Below are positions 34,039-43,318 of a stretch of 64,000 bases of DNA, piece after piece (the first letter of the stretch is position 1; each line of letters begins with the position of its first letter). A program made the translations under genes and the position numbers. The notes below the pieces were generated by a model that saw nothing but the letters and a program-made list of their open reading frames with translations, was not told where the DNA came from and did not search any database. The DNA comes from Bacillus sp. V3B (lineage in GTDB: Bacteria > Bacillota > Bacilli > Bacillales > Cytobacillaceae), in contig NZ_JAETXM010000012.1 of NCBI RefSeq assembly GCF_024494465.1, positions 60,569 to 124,568 on the forward strand, given 5' to 3'.

Positions 34039-34050
34039 TGAAAATTTGAT
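34016..34050 (+). repeat. Short repeat with AATTTTC/GAAAATT hairpin, copy B
   Basis: CCTTAATTTTCTAATGAAAA followed by TTTGATAG, matching copy A at 32576-32611. It marks the breakpoint of the MFS remnant and lies in the promoter region of copC. Confidence 0.45.
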
Positions 34051-34088
34051 AGAATAAATCCATTAATACTATTTGGAGGTTATTTATA

Positions 34089-34655
34089 ATGAAAAAAATA
34101 TTGTTATTTACTTTTATCTTTTTCCTTTTATTTGTAAACAATGCTTTGGCTCACACTGGATTAGAAAGTTCTTTTCCTCAAGAGGGTGATATTATAAATA
34201 AGGAATTACAACAAATCACATTAACTTTTGAATCCAAGATTGAACAGAGCAGTACATTTGAACTTCAAAATTCAATTGGGGAGACTGTACCTGTTGAAAA
34301 TATCTCTCTATCAGAAAATCAAATGGTAGGAAACCTTTCAAATCCTTTAGGGAATGGAGAATACCAAATCAATTGGAAAATTATTGGAGCTGATGGCCAT
34401 CCAATTCAAGGAGAATTTTCTTTCTCTGTAGATTTACCTGTTACAAAAGCACCTCCTGAAGAACAAATGGAAACACAAGAAGAAACACAATCCCAACCAA
34501 AGGTGCCAGAAAAAGAAGCCGCTACAGTAACTGAAGAACAAACTGTGGAAATTCAACAAAACAAGCTACCTTCTTATGTCATTCCAACCATTATTGGTGT
34601 TTTGATCGTTATTGTTGTTGGAAGTTTCTTATTGATAATGAAAAGGAAGAGATAG
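34089..34655 (+). CDS. copC: CopC-domain copper-binding protein, membrane-anchored
   Basis: 188 residues: signal peptide 1-21 ending NNALAH, CopC beta-barrel (about residues 22-115), acidic Glu/Gln-rich linker and a C-terminal membrane helix YVIPTIIGVLIVIVVGSFLL, then KRKR. Copper ligands are the N-terminal His after cleavage (HTGLESSFPQEGD) and the His of DGHPIQGEF; no Met-rich site is seen. AGGAGG lies about nine bases before ATG 34089. Followed three bases later by copD. Works on the outer face of the membrane to deliver copper. Confidence 0.87.
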   Translation: MKKILLFTFIFFLLFVNNALAHTGLESSFPQEGDIINKELQQITLTFESKIEQSSTFELQNSIGETVPVENISLSENQMVGNLSNPLGNGEYQINWKIIGADGHPIQGEFSFSVDLPVTKAPPEEQMETQEETQSQPKVPEKEAATVTEEQTVEIQQNKLPSYVIPTIIGVLIVIVVGSFLLIMKRKR

Positions 34656-34658
34656 AAG

Positions 34659-35750
34659 ATGCTTATCATGGGAATCATTAGTCAGGCTTTGTTATATCTC
34701 TGCTTCGCCTTATCTTTAGGAAGTTTTCTTCTATATCTTGTACCTAATACTCACCGACCAGATATTCATGTACCAAAGGGTGCTTTAATGATGGCTATAG
34801 GTGGAATAACTCTCTTTTCGTTTTTTCCCGTTTTGCAATTGATTTTATACCTATCTCCTGATATTGGATTTGCTCAAACATGGCAATCTGTTCTTTTTAC
34901 GTTTGAAGTGGGAAAATCGTGGATTTTTACTTGTATTCTATCAAACCTATTATTTATTTTTGTCATTTGGTTTGATTATCAAAAAAAAGCTTTATATGCT
35001 TACATTGGAATGGCCTCCATATTCATTTTGATTCTTTCATTAGGTTGGTCCAGTCACGCCAGTTCCTATGATCAGGTATGGGGCTTTTTCAGTCACACAG
35101 CACATTTTACTGCTGTTAGTGTTTGGGTAGGAATTCTTTTTGTTGTTAGTTGGTTTTCAAAAAATCACTCAAATTGGTCAAATTTTTTAAATTGGTTTTC
35201 ACCTGTTGCCATTGTGTGCTTCGTGAGTACTATCATAACAGGACTTATTCTTATGAATTTTGTCGTTGAGTTTGAAGATTACCCTAATTCTTGGATGCTT
35301 CCTTATGGACAAGCCTTATTGATTAAACATCTATTGATTATTCCTTTACTGGTATATGCAATGATTAACAGTCTTTTTATTAAAAAGACATTGATGAGAA
35401 ATTCAAACTTTAATCCAAAACCTTGGACAAGAATAGAAAGTATCATCATTCTGCTTATTTTTTCGGCAACCGCAGCATTAGGGCAACAATCACCGCCACA
35501 TGAAACTACCGCTACAAGTATAGGCGTTTCTAAATTATTTACTATGTTTTATAAAGGGCAGTTTCAGCCAGAAATGACTGTTCAACTTGACCTTCATTCA
35601 ACTAGTATTTCTCTTATCGTTTTAGCCGTTCTTTTCTTTGCCTTAATGATTATTTCATTTATCAAAAAAACACCTACAATAGTGTCATTCTTGATGAGTG
35701 TTCTATTGGTGGTTTGCGTTTATTTGTCATTAATTCTAAGTATTAATTAA
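34659..35750 (+). CDS. copD: CopD-family copper transport membrane protein
   Basis: 363 residues with about eight or nine transmembrane segments. The CopD core FFSHTAHFTAVSVWVGILF with conserved His and Trp, and LIKHLLIIPLLVYAM, are recognisable. In B. subtilis YcnJ the CopC and CopD parts form one protein; here they are separate, adjacent genes, with the stop and start three bases apart, so translation is coupled. Imports copper across the membrane, probably for cytochrome oxidase or other copper enzymes. Start ATG 34659 (an in-frame ATG also at 34668). Confidence 0.85.
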   Translation: MLIMGIISQALLYLCFALSLGSFLLYLVPNTHRPDIHVPKGALMMAIGGITLFSFFPVLQLILYLSPDIGFAQTWQSVLFTFEVGKSWIFTCILSNLLFIFVIWFDYQKKALYAYIGMASIFILILSLGWSSHASSYDQVWGFFSHTAHFTAVSVWVGILFVVSWFSKNHSNWSNFLNWFSPVAIVCFVSTIITGLILMNFVVEFEDYPNSWMLPYGQALLIKHLLIIPLLVYAMINSLFIKKTLMRNSNFNPKPWTRIESIIILLIFSATAALGQQSPPHETTATSIGVSKLFTMFYKGQFQPEMTVQLDLHSTSISLIVLAVLFFALMIISFIKKTPTIVSFLMSVLLVVCVYLSLILSIN

Positions 35751-35888
35751 TTCCTCGTAGTTATTTAAAAGAGGATTTCGACCATATCAAATAACCTCAA
35801 ATCAAAAGATATCACTTCAAGCCCTCTAGTTTAAGACACAGGGTTCGTTCGTTGCATTAAATCAATATTCAACTGGATACATGAGAAA

Positions 35889-35931
35889 GGCTCTCTTCAT
35901 TTAACAACTCTGCTGTTAAATGAAGAGAGCC
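35889..35931 (+). terminator. Long hairpin after copD
   Basis: GGCTCTCTTCATTTAACA and TGTTAAATGAAGAGAGCC form a perfect 18-bp stem with a short loop. There is no T-run; it could be a terminator or part of the adjoining repeat element. Confidence 0.55.
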
Positions 35932-36050
35932 CAGATCAACTGCCCCATCGGACCTCTACGGGCAGTTAATCTCCTACCTATCTTCTTTACGAACAGTCCT
36001 TGTTACTGTTCGTATAAGGCTAGGATACACAAGATAGCTATACCTTATAA
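35932..36050 (-). repeat. Hairpin-rich repeat family, partial copy
   Basis: CTACGGGCAGTTAATCTCCT then ACCTATC matches 38511-38540 (TTTACGGGCAGTTGATCTCC then CACCTATCC). Beyond it a different hairpin (ACGAACAGT/ACTGTTCGT) replaces the original stem. Confidence 0.5.
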
Positions 36051-36130
36051 AATTCTTCCACACTAACAACATCTCCTTGGTTACGTATCGTGGTTACCTA
36101 TTGTCATGAGGAATTGCGAAAATTTAATAG

Positions 36131-36778
<648 letters not shown>

Positions 36779-36915
36779 AACCTTCATGAACTTCTGCTCC
36801 CAACCCAGTATGTAAATGTTGGACAGCCTACTCTCACTGCTTATGTTTCACTACGTACATAAAGGCTTGTTCAAGTAGGCTGTCCGATAATTTATTTTTC
36901 AAATACTTCTTAGCA

Positions 36916-37638
36916 TTAGAATGTTCCCCTTGACTTTTCTCCCATTTTAGGAAAAATAATCCATGTGATTAAGCTAAAAATGATTAATAAACTTTCCAAA
37001 GAAAAAATATACCAAGGATAGGGACCTAGCACATCAAATAAACTTGGGCTTTTAGGTTTATGGCGTAAAAACCAATAATTTCCGTTCGCCTGTTTATTAA
37101 TGAACAAGATAATAGGTAAAAGTAGATTAATAAAGACAATCAGTTTTATGACAGTTCGGAATGTTGGGTAATATCCTTTTGCCCACGTAAAATATAAGGT
37201 TACCCATACAACCATCATATGCGCATAAAAAAAGTGCAAAAATCGAAAGTGAGGAAAATCGTATGTTAAGGCAGGAGTAAATATAGCTTGGGTTGCACCC
37301 AATATGGCAATAAAAAACAATAATTCAAAGACTACTTTTTTTCTAGTCAATAGTAAAATGATACATAATATGAGACCGATATTACACAATTCCAACGGCA
37401 TGGAACGACCTACTTTCCAGACACTATTCACGTACATCCATACGTGATTCATGATCTCGAACAAAATCAAAGAAATGGCTACTCCTATTTCAGTTCTTCT
37501 CCATTTCTCATCATTCAAATTTTTTCGATATCGGAAAATGACGACTGTAATAAGAACAAAGATGGCCAATATAACAAAATGACTTTCAGAAAACATATCA
37601 AAATCGAAAGACTTATGACTGTGGCCAAACCACTCCAT
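36916..37638 (-). CDS. YwaF-type membrane protein (TIGR02206)
   Basis: 240 residues with seven hydrophobic helices. The Trp/His-rich patterns FEIMNHVWMYVN, LPLELCN-like PLELCNIGLI and FHFxHFFYAHMM-like FLHFFYAHMMVVW are marks of the YwaF/TIGR02206 family of unknown function. Monocistronic. GGGGTGG lies upstream of ATG 37638. Confidence 0.75.
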   Translation of the reverse strand: MEWFGHSHKSFDFDMFSESHFVILAIFVLITVVIFRYRKNLNDEKWRRTEIGVAISLILFEIMNHVWMYVNSVWKVGRSMPLELCNIGLILCIILLLTRKKVVFELLFFIAILGATQAIFTPALTYDFPHFRFLHFFYAHMMVVWVTLYFTWAKGYYPTFRTVIKLIVFINLLLPIILFINKQANGNYWFLRHKPKSPSLFDVLGPYPWYIFSLESLLIIFSLITWIIFPKMGEKSRGTF

Positions 37639-37831
37639 TACTTTCCACCCCTAGTTTGATTATAGACAAACATAAGATGTGCATCTCATATGACTTTTAT
37701 ACGGCTTATTCTGCCTTTTCACCTTAAAATAAAGAAGGATATATCATGAGGGGATAAACAAAAATAAGCGCATTCCTTTTTTGAGAAATGCGACCATTGA
37801 CGGAAGTGAAAAATATCTGTATTTTAATGGA

Positions 37832-38299
37832 TTATGTAAATTTCTTTTTGTTATCAATCATGTATTGGAATCCATATAAGAAAAAAGCCTTGTAAAAGAA
37901 ATATAAGAAAAATTGTAATTCATTAAATCGAACCAGTTTAAAAACCTTTAATTTTTCCATTATCCTCCTTAAAATAAAGGCGAAAAAAGCATTAATAATG
38001 GCATTAAGCAATAAAAACTGTTTAAAGTTTCCATAAGTCCATTTTAATATCCACATAGAAGCTACAAGAAATGGACCGATATTAAAAGGGAATTCCCCCC
38101 AAATATATGATTTTGGCTTATTGTAAAAAACCCACCATTTTCGTTTTTTTCCAACTTGAACATTCAATGCTTCTAAAATAATAACCAGTATCGATGCAGG
38201 AAGAAATCTTTTTATATTACGCCAGCCAAAAAAGGGTAAAGAAAACCATGGAAGTAAAACCATTGCAATATTAATGAACCGTTGGTTTTTCAATGACAT
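37832..38299 (-). CDS. Hypothetical membrane protein
   Basis: 155 residues, about four hydrophobic segments and many aromatic residues (ALNVQVGKKRKWWVFYNKPK, GEFPFNIGPFLVASMWILKW). AAAGGAG lies upstream of ATG 38299. I do not recognise a named family; the WWVFY and EFPFNIGP text recalls small Bacillus membrane proteins of unknown function. Monocistronic. Confidence 0.6.
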   Translation of the reverse strand: MSLKNQRFINIAMVLLPWFSLPFFGWRNIKRFLPASILVIILEALNVQVGKKRKWWVFYNKPKSYIWGEFPFNIGPFLVASMWILKWTYGNFKQFLLLNAIINAFFAFILRRIMEKLKVFKLVRFNELQFFLYFFYKAFFLYGFQYMIDNKKKFT

Positions 38300-38384
38300 A
38301 TTAATTTAACTCCTTTTTTCATTAGAGTTTCCTCTGCTTTGTTTACTATTCATTTAGGGTTCATTAATATTAGTTGTTTATAAA

Positions 38385-38600
38385 GAAGACTTCCATTAGT
38401 GGGGGTTTTCTTCATCCCCACTGATGATTAGTCACGCAAAGCCTGATTGGCTTTTCTAAGGGCTAAAGCCCAAAGAAAAGTCCTTATCGCACTTATCGGT
38501 CTTTACGGGCAGTTGATCTCCCACCTATCCTTCCTCGATTTCTCGAAATCTTGGGGTGGGGGTCTTACTTGCCCGTTAAGACGGGATAAACTAACCTTAC
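38385..38600 (-). repeat. Hairpin-rich repeat family, longest copy
   Basis: Outer stem ACGGGCA/TGCCCGT encloses ATCTCCCACC and GGTGGGGGTCT, with an inner stem CGATTTCTCGAAATC. Further along are CTTTTCTAAGGGCTAAAGCC and a hairpin TTAGTGGGGG/CCCCACTGA. The structure is conserved in copies at 45885-45970 and, in part, 35932-36050 and 915-965. It resembles IS200/IS605 end or omega-RNA structures. Confidence 0.55.
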
Positions 38601-38646
38601 GATAGTTCAAGTACAATTCTTTACAACCTCATCTATAGGACAACAT

Positions 38647-38679
38647 TAAAAAGAGCCGCATTAAAGCTAGCTCTTTTCT
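38647..38679 (-). terminator. Terminator of the cobalamin operon
   Basis: On the minus strand AGAGC..GCTCT is followed by TTTTTAATG; it lies about 60 bases after the last small ORF. Confidence 0.6.
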
Positions 38680-38739
38680 ATATCCACGTTTTTTCTATCA
38701 GACAACTGGAAACCAACTTGGTGCACGTGTGATCATATT

Positions 38740-38883
38740 CTATAATGGGTCTGGAATGACTAGCACTTTTTGATCGGTTTTAGACAGTGTTGTATGAATT
38801 TCATTTTCTTGACTATTTTCAACTTTTTCTACCCATTTTGGTTCTATAATCATCTCTCTCAGTTTAGCCAATACATTTATCAT
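38740..38883 (-). CDS. Small ORF (47 aa) translationally coupled to the BtuF-like gene
   Basis: ATG 38883 overlaps the stop of the preceding gene as ATGA, a typical coupling arrangement, and the frame runs 47 codons to TAG 38740 before a terminator. The product is charged (LAKLREMIIEPKWVEKVENS). Not recognised. Its position at the end of the cobalamin operon is the only hint; a degenerate gene tail is also possible. Confidence 0.45.
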   Translation of the reverse strand: MINVLAKLREMIIEPKWVEKVENSQENEIHTTLSKTDQKVLVIPDPL

Positions 38884-39707
38884 TCAACATCATCATCCAA
38901 TAGAGGATCTTTATTTTCGTTAAATCGCGGATAAATATGAGGGTGAAGGATACTCGCTATCTTATTTAAACCGATTAATAATCTAGGTGAAGGCCTACAA
39001 AATAATGGTTCCTCTAATATATACAGTTGATTGTTTTTAATGGCCTCCATCTGTTCCGCCTCAGGACGCTTTAGTATAACCTTTGGATTAACATTTTCTT
39101 TCTGTACACCCACCCAAATAACGCAAATAACATCGGGATTTCTTTGTCTGATCTCTTCCCAATCTGTTTTCACACTTGATTGAGCCTGATCTTCAAATAC
39201 GTTTCTCCCCCCTGCCAGTTTACTTATTTCGGTTAACCAATTGGTAGCTCCAGGGGTAAAAATAGGTTTCGCCCACCATTCCCAATAAAGGGTTGTTGGC
39301 TTTTGTACTCTCTCACATAAAGATTGATATTTTTCGAGTATAAGAGTGTATTTCTTAAATAATTGCTTCGCTTTATCAGAAGTATTCGTAGCTTCTCCCA
39401 CAAATAATAAACTATCGCCTACCTCCGTTAACGTCTTAGGATTAGGGACAATGACATACGGGATGTTTCGTTTCTTTAACTCTTCAATATTTCGTTCCAT
39501 TCCAGGTACAGAGAGAGAGGCTAACACTAAGTCAGGTTGTAATTCTTCCACTTTGTCCATATCAATGTTCAAATCTGAACCTAGTCTTGGCAATGAGTGA
39601 ACATCCTCCGGCCAATCTGAATAGTTATCCACTCCGATCAACGAAGATGTTAACCCTAAGTAAGCTAATAATTCTGTATTACTTGGACAAATAGAGATTA
39701 ATTTCAT
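38880..39707 (-). CDS. Cobalamin-binding protein, BtuF-like without signal peptide
   Basis: 275-residue class-III periplasmic-binding fold (BtuF/FhuD type): ISICPSNTELLAYLGLTSSL, DLVLASLSVPG, LYWEWWAKPIFTPGATNWLT and LEEPLFCRPSPRLLIGL. No signal peptide or lipobox, so it should be cytosolic. Homologues lie beside cobalamin genes and are annotated as cobalamin-binding proteins. It may sequester corrinoids after import. Sits between cobO and a coupled small ORF. Confidence 0.8.
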   Translation of the reverse strand: MKLISICPSNTELLAYLGLTSSLIGVDNYSDWPEDVHSLPRLGSDLNIDMDKVEELQPDLVLASLSVPGMERNIEELKKRNIPYVIVPNPKTLTEVGDSLLFVGEATNTSDKAKQLFKKYTLILEKYQSLCERVQKPTTLYWEWWAKPIFTPGATNWLTEISKLAGGRNVFEDQAQSSVKTDWEEIRQRNPDVICVIWVGVQKENVNPKVILKRPEAEQMEAIKNNQLYILEEPLFCRPSPRLLIGLNKIASILHPHIYPRFNENKDPLLDDDVE

Positions 39708-39814
39708 ATAAAAACTCCCTTAACTGTTAATCTAACAAAGGTAAAAATATCCAATAAGTGGTATAAAAGTGTGATAAGGATCTGAAGTTCAGCAAAGATA
39801 TAGCCTACATGACT

Positions 39815-40366
39815 CTAAAATTCTATTCCTTTAACAGCTGGTATGCCCTCATTATAATAATGTTTTTCGGGTTCAATTACTGAAACAAGATCAGCTATGT
39901 CTTTAATTTCTTGCTTGGCATCTCTTCCTGTAATCACAAGATGAACATGGGAAGGTTTATTTTTGATTACATCCATCACTTCGTTTAGAGGCAAAACATC
40001 ATCGATTGGAAATTTATTAATAGCTAATGCATTATTGATTTCATCTAAAATAACTAAATCGTACTCTCCACTCATAACCGCTTCCTTTGCTTTCGGCCAT
40101 CCCTTCTTTAAGGCTTCTCTATGTTCCTCTGGTGTTTTTGTCCATGTGAAACCAACTCCCAGTTGAACCATATCAACGCCTAGCTTTTGTAGGGCAATTT
40201 GTTCACCATATGAACGCTCAGGTGATTTGATAAACTGATAGATCTTCACTTTAAATCCTCTACCAATTCCTCGAAGAGCTAACCCTAAAGAGGATGTCGT
40301 TTTTCCTTTTCCATCACCTGTATAAACAAGTGTTAATCCTTGTTGTTTTTGATCTATTTGACTCAT
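39815..40366 (-). CDS. cobO: Cob(I)yrinic acid a,c-diamide adenosyltransferase
   Basis: Transfers the 5'-deoxyadenosyl group of ATP to Co(I) corrinoids. The BtuR/CobO/CobA-type fold starts with a P-loop VYTGDGKGKTTSSLGLALRG (about residues 14-33), then KTPEEHREALKKGW and Walker B-like DLVILDEINNALA, and ends ITGRDAKQEIKDIADLV. 183 residues, typical. AGGAGGT lies upstream of ATG 40366. Follows cbiA in the operon. Confidence 0.92.
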   Translation of the reverse strand: MSQIDQKQQGLTLVYTGDGKGKTTSSLGLALRGIGRGFKVKIYQFIKSPERSYGEQIALQKLGVDMVQLGVGFTWTKTPEEHREALKKGWPKAKEAVMSGEYDLVILDEINNALAINKFPIDDVLPLNEVMDVIKNKPSHVHLVITGRDAKQEIKDIADLVSVIEPEKHYYNEGIPAVKGIEF

Positions 40367-40429
40367 GAAACCTACCTCCTGTTATGTTGAATGTACATTC
40401 ACTTCTAGAAACGGGATCGATTTATTGGC

Positions 40430-41809
40430 TTATGTCGCGTTTCTTCTATTCTCTAGACATTTTCTTATCCAGTTCTCCACCATCTCTGGGCAAGAGGCAA
40501 AATGAAAATGAGTGTACCCCGCTACTACATTATGTCGTAAATACCCTTCCTTTTTTACACCTCTCATGCCTTTCGTTTCATAAGCATAAGGGACATCCTC
40601 TTTGACAGCCTGGAAGGAGGAGTAATGAAATTCATGCCCTCTTGCTTTCAAATTTTCAAGCATAAAATTGGCCTTTTGCCCACTAATCTCTCGATATCCC
40701 AATGCCGCTAATTTAGGTTGCATTTGTACGCTACCTGGAATGACTCCGACCATTTCATAGGTCTTCTTTTCCGTCGTTTCAATGGACTCTGTTAAATACA
40801 TGAACCCTCCACATTCAGCGAGTGTCGGTAAGCCATTTTCAATCGCTTCCTTTACTGAACGCTTTGCTTTTACATTAGAAGCAAGATCATGAGCGAACTC
40901 TTCAGGGAATCCGCCACCTATATAAAGTCCATCCACATCTCTAGGTAATTCCTCATCCGCGAGTGGCGAGAAATAAACAATTTCTATCCCTTTTGCTTCC
41001 ATGATTTCAAGATTCTCAGGATAATAGAAATTAAAGGCGCTATCTTTTGCTACCGCGATTTTCACTACATGTTCTTTCTTCTTTTCAAAAATTGAAGACT
41101 TTTGGCTTACCTTTAACGGCTCAGCAACAGCTAATTGAAGTAGTTGATCTATATCTACAGTCTCACTGACTAGCGTGCCTAATTGATCAAAGAACGGATC
41201 AAGTTCCCCTCTTTCCATAGAAGGAATAAGTCCAAGATGTCTCTCAGGAATTTCAATATCCAGTTCCCGCTTCAAATAGCCAATAACAGGAACGTGACAT
41301 TCCTGCTCAATTGCTTTCTTAACAAGATAAAAGTGACCTTCGCTCCCCACTTTATTGGCGATGACCGCTACAATGTTTGTCCCCTCTGCAAACAATTGAA
41401 AACCTTTCACGATCGCTGCTGCACTTCGAGCCATACTTTCACAATTGACAACAAGCAAAACCGGGCTTTTCGTGATCATGCTAATCTCTGCTGTACTTCC
41501 CTCATTTGTTTCTGGATTTTTCCCATCAAAAAAGCCCATCACCCCTTCGATGATTGAAATGTCAGATCCCTGGCTGCCATGAGTGAAAATATCTAACACA
41601 TGATCTTTCGTGAGCATCCAGCTATCTAAATTTCGCGAAACTCGATTTGTTACAGCACTATGATAGGAAGGATCAATATAGTCAGGTCCGCATTTAAAAC
41701 CCTGCACGGTTAACCCAACCTTTTTCAATGCTGACATTAAACCGATGGTCAATGTCGTTTTCCCCACACCGCTTCCAGTACCAGCAATTACTATTCGTCG
41801 TTCTACCAA
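40430..41809 (-). CDS. cbiA: Cobyrinate a,c-diamide synthase
   Basis: ATP- and glutamine-dependent amidation of cobyrinate at the a and c carboxylates. N-terminal DTBS-like domain with P-loop IAGTGSGVGKTTLTIGLM; FKCGPDYIDPSYH binds the corrinoid; C-terminal class-I glutamine amidotransferase with nucleophile Cys in LAECGGFMYL and the His of GYTHFHF. 459 residues. The presence of CbiA and CobO without the ring-synthesis genes points to salvage of incomplete corrinoids, or a split pathway. Confidence 0.93.
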   Translation of the reverse strand: MVERRIVIAGTGSGVGKTTLTIGLMSALKKVGLTVQGFKCGPDYIDPSYHSAVTNRVSRNLDSWMLTKDHVLDIFTHGSQGSDISIIEGVMGFFDGKNPETNEGSTAEISMITKSPVLLVVNCESMARSAAAIVKGFQLFAEGTNIVAVIANKVGSEGHFYLVKKAIEQECHVPVIGYLKRELDIEIPERHLGLIPSMERGELDPFFDQLGTLVSETVDIDQLLQLAVAEPLKVSQKSSIFEKKKEHVVKIAVAKDSAFNFYYPENLEIMEAKGIEIVYFSPLADEELPRDVDGLYIGGGFPEEFAHDLASNVKAKRSVKEAIENGLPTLAECGGFMYLTESIETTEKKTYEMVGVIPGSVQMQPKLAALGYREISGQKANFMLENLKARGHEFHYSSFQAVKEDVPYAYETKGMRGVKKEGYLRHNVVAGYTHFHFASCPEMVENWIRKCLENRRNAT

Positions 41810-41884
41810 CTGTCATTCCTCCTTCTTGAGTAACCTGTACATAAGTATCCATTAGCAAAAACCCATACCAGAATCGATCCACGA

Positions 41885-43318
41885 TTAGTGAACCCTTTGT
41901 ACATATTTGCTGAGTGCTTCCTTTACTGCACGATATACCATTTGACCAATGCCTTTTCCAACAGCTGTTCCTGAACCAGCGCAAGGTATTTTTTCCCCTT
42001 GTTGTGTAAGAGCAAGAAAGAGAGCATCTGTTGATGTCCCCGCTGCGATTGGATCGGAATGAGCATCTGCTTGATGAAAATCCTGCAAGGCTTTCACTTT
42101 TGCTTCTGTAGCAGACATATAGCCATCCACAAGGGCACCATCTGTAAAATGGGCATCTATGAAGAGCATCGTGTTCATGCTACCGATGGTGTGGGCGGAA
42201 TTTTCTACACTTGCCGTCACGATGACCATCATGTGTATATTTTCTATTTCTTTCGTTACAACAATCATATCCTCAAGTTTTGCCTCCGTCATGATTCCGA
42301 CCGCTTGCTCATGAGGAATCGAGTATTTTGTCATCCATTTTTGCAAGTCGCTTTCAGACTGTGAGTCATGACCACTTTTGGCCACATGAAAATGACAAAA
42401 ATGGTTTAACCACTGTATCCCTCCTCCGATGACCCCATTGGATATGGTGCGTAATGGTTGATCAAATTGAACATGAAGATATTCTTCCGTTTGGTTCATT
42501 TGATAAGAGTCTTCAAAGGGTAAAGGCTGACTTGCTGTAGAGTAGCCTGGTGTCATGAGAAGCTGTGGTTTAGGAATCGTTGGGTGTGATTGAGCTTTCA
42601 CCTTCACCTCATAAACTTTCTTTAATTGCTCTTCTTTCCTTAATAGATCTACATCTCCTACTTCTAAAAAGCGCCCATTATGAAGTAAGGCGATACGGTC
42701 TGCATAAAGTGAAGCCACATTCAAATCATGCAGGATTGCAAAAATGGTTAACCCCATCGTTTGTTGTCTTTCTTTTAGTAGATTCAATATTTGAAAGGTA
42801 TGTTTAATATCCAAATGATTGGTAGGTTCATCTAAAAGTAAAATCTCAGGCTCCTGTGCTAAAGCTTTCGCCAATAAGACTCGTTGCTTTTCACCACCGC
42901 TAATCATACGAAACTGAGCTTTTCGAAACTGACTTACTTTGGTGATGTCCATCACCTCTTCGATCACTTTCCGATCTTCCTTCGAAAGCTGCTTAAGGAT
43001 CCCCTTTTGATGAGGGTAACGTCCAAGACTGATCACTTCTTCTACGGTATAATCGAAAGATACTTGAACCTCTTGTGTGAGAACCGCCATTTTTCTGGCT
43101 TTCTCCATTTTGGAGAGAGTTTGAATTTCTTTTCCTGATAAGGTAATCTTGCCTCTCTTAATCGACAACTGCCCTGTAATCAGTTTAAAAAGGGTTGTTT
43201 TCCCACTCCCATTAGGTCCAAGAAGGGCAAAGAACTCTCCTTTTTTAATCTCTAAATCCAATCCCTTAATAATGGGGGAATTGGCGTATCCACCGACCAC
43301 GTTTTGCATGTTGATCAT
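41885..43318 (-). CDS. btuD: BtuD-type cobalamin ABC ATPase fused to CbiZ amidohydrolase
   Basis: 477 residues in two parts. Residues 1-250 are the importer ATPase: Walker A GPNGSGKTT, Q-loop LTQEVQVSFDY, signature ISGGEKQRVLLAKALA, Walker B ILLLDEPTNHLD, switch His in ILHDLN. From about residue 265 a CbiZ (adenosylcobinamide amidohydrolase) domain follows: TISNGVIGGGIQWLNHF, VGIMTEAKLEDM, then TDALFLALTQQGEKIPCAGS and GTAVGKGIGQMV. CbiZ cleaves the aminopropanol side chain of adenosylcobinamide so it can be rebuilt into cobalamin. Fusion to the ATPase couples import with remodelling. Its start overlaps the btuC end by four bases. Confidence 0.92.
   Translation of the reverse strand: MINMQNVVGGYANSPIIKGLDLEIKKGEFFALLGPNGSGKTTLFKLITGQLSIKRGKITLSGKEIQTLSKMEKARKMAVLTQEVQVSFDYTVEEVISLGRYPHQKGILKQLSKEDRKVIEEVMDITKVSQFRKAQFRMISGGEKQRVLLAKALAQEPEILLLDEPTNHLDIKHTFQILNLLKERQQTMGLTIFAILHDLNVASLYADRIALLHNGRFLEVGDVDLLRKEEQLKKVYEVKVKAQSHPTIPKPQLLMTPGYSTASQPLPFEDSYQMNQTEEYLHVQFDQPLRTISNGVIGGGIQWLNHFCHFHVAKSGHDSQSESDLQKWMTKYSIPHEQAVGIMTEAKLEDMIVVTKEIENIHMMVIVTASVENSAHTIGSMNTMLFIDAHFTDGALVDGYMSATEAKVKALQDFHQADAHSDPIAAGTSTDALFLALTQQGEKIPCAGSGTAVGKGIGQMVYRAVKEALSKYVQRVH

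Noticed and set aside
41694..41984. 96-codon minus-strand frame across the cbiA/btuD junction
   Set aside because: Overlaps two clearly coding genes in another frame; text is a shadow.
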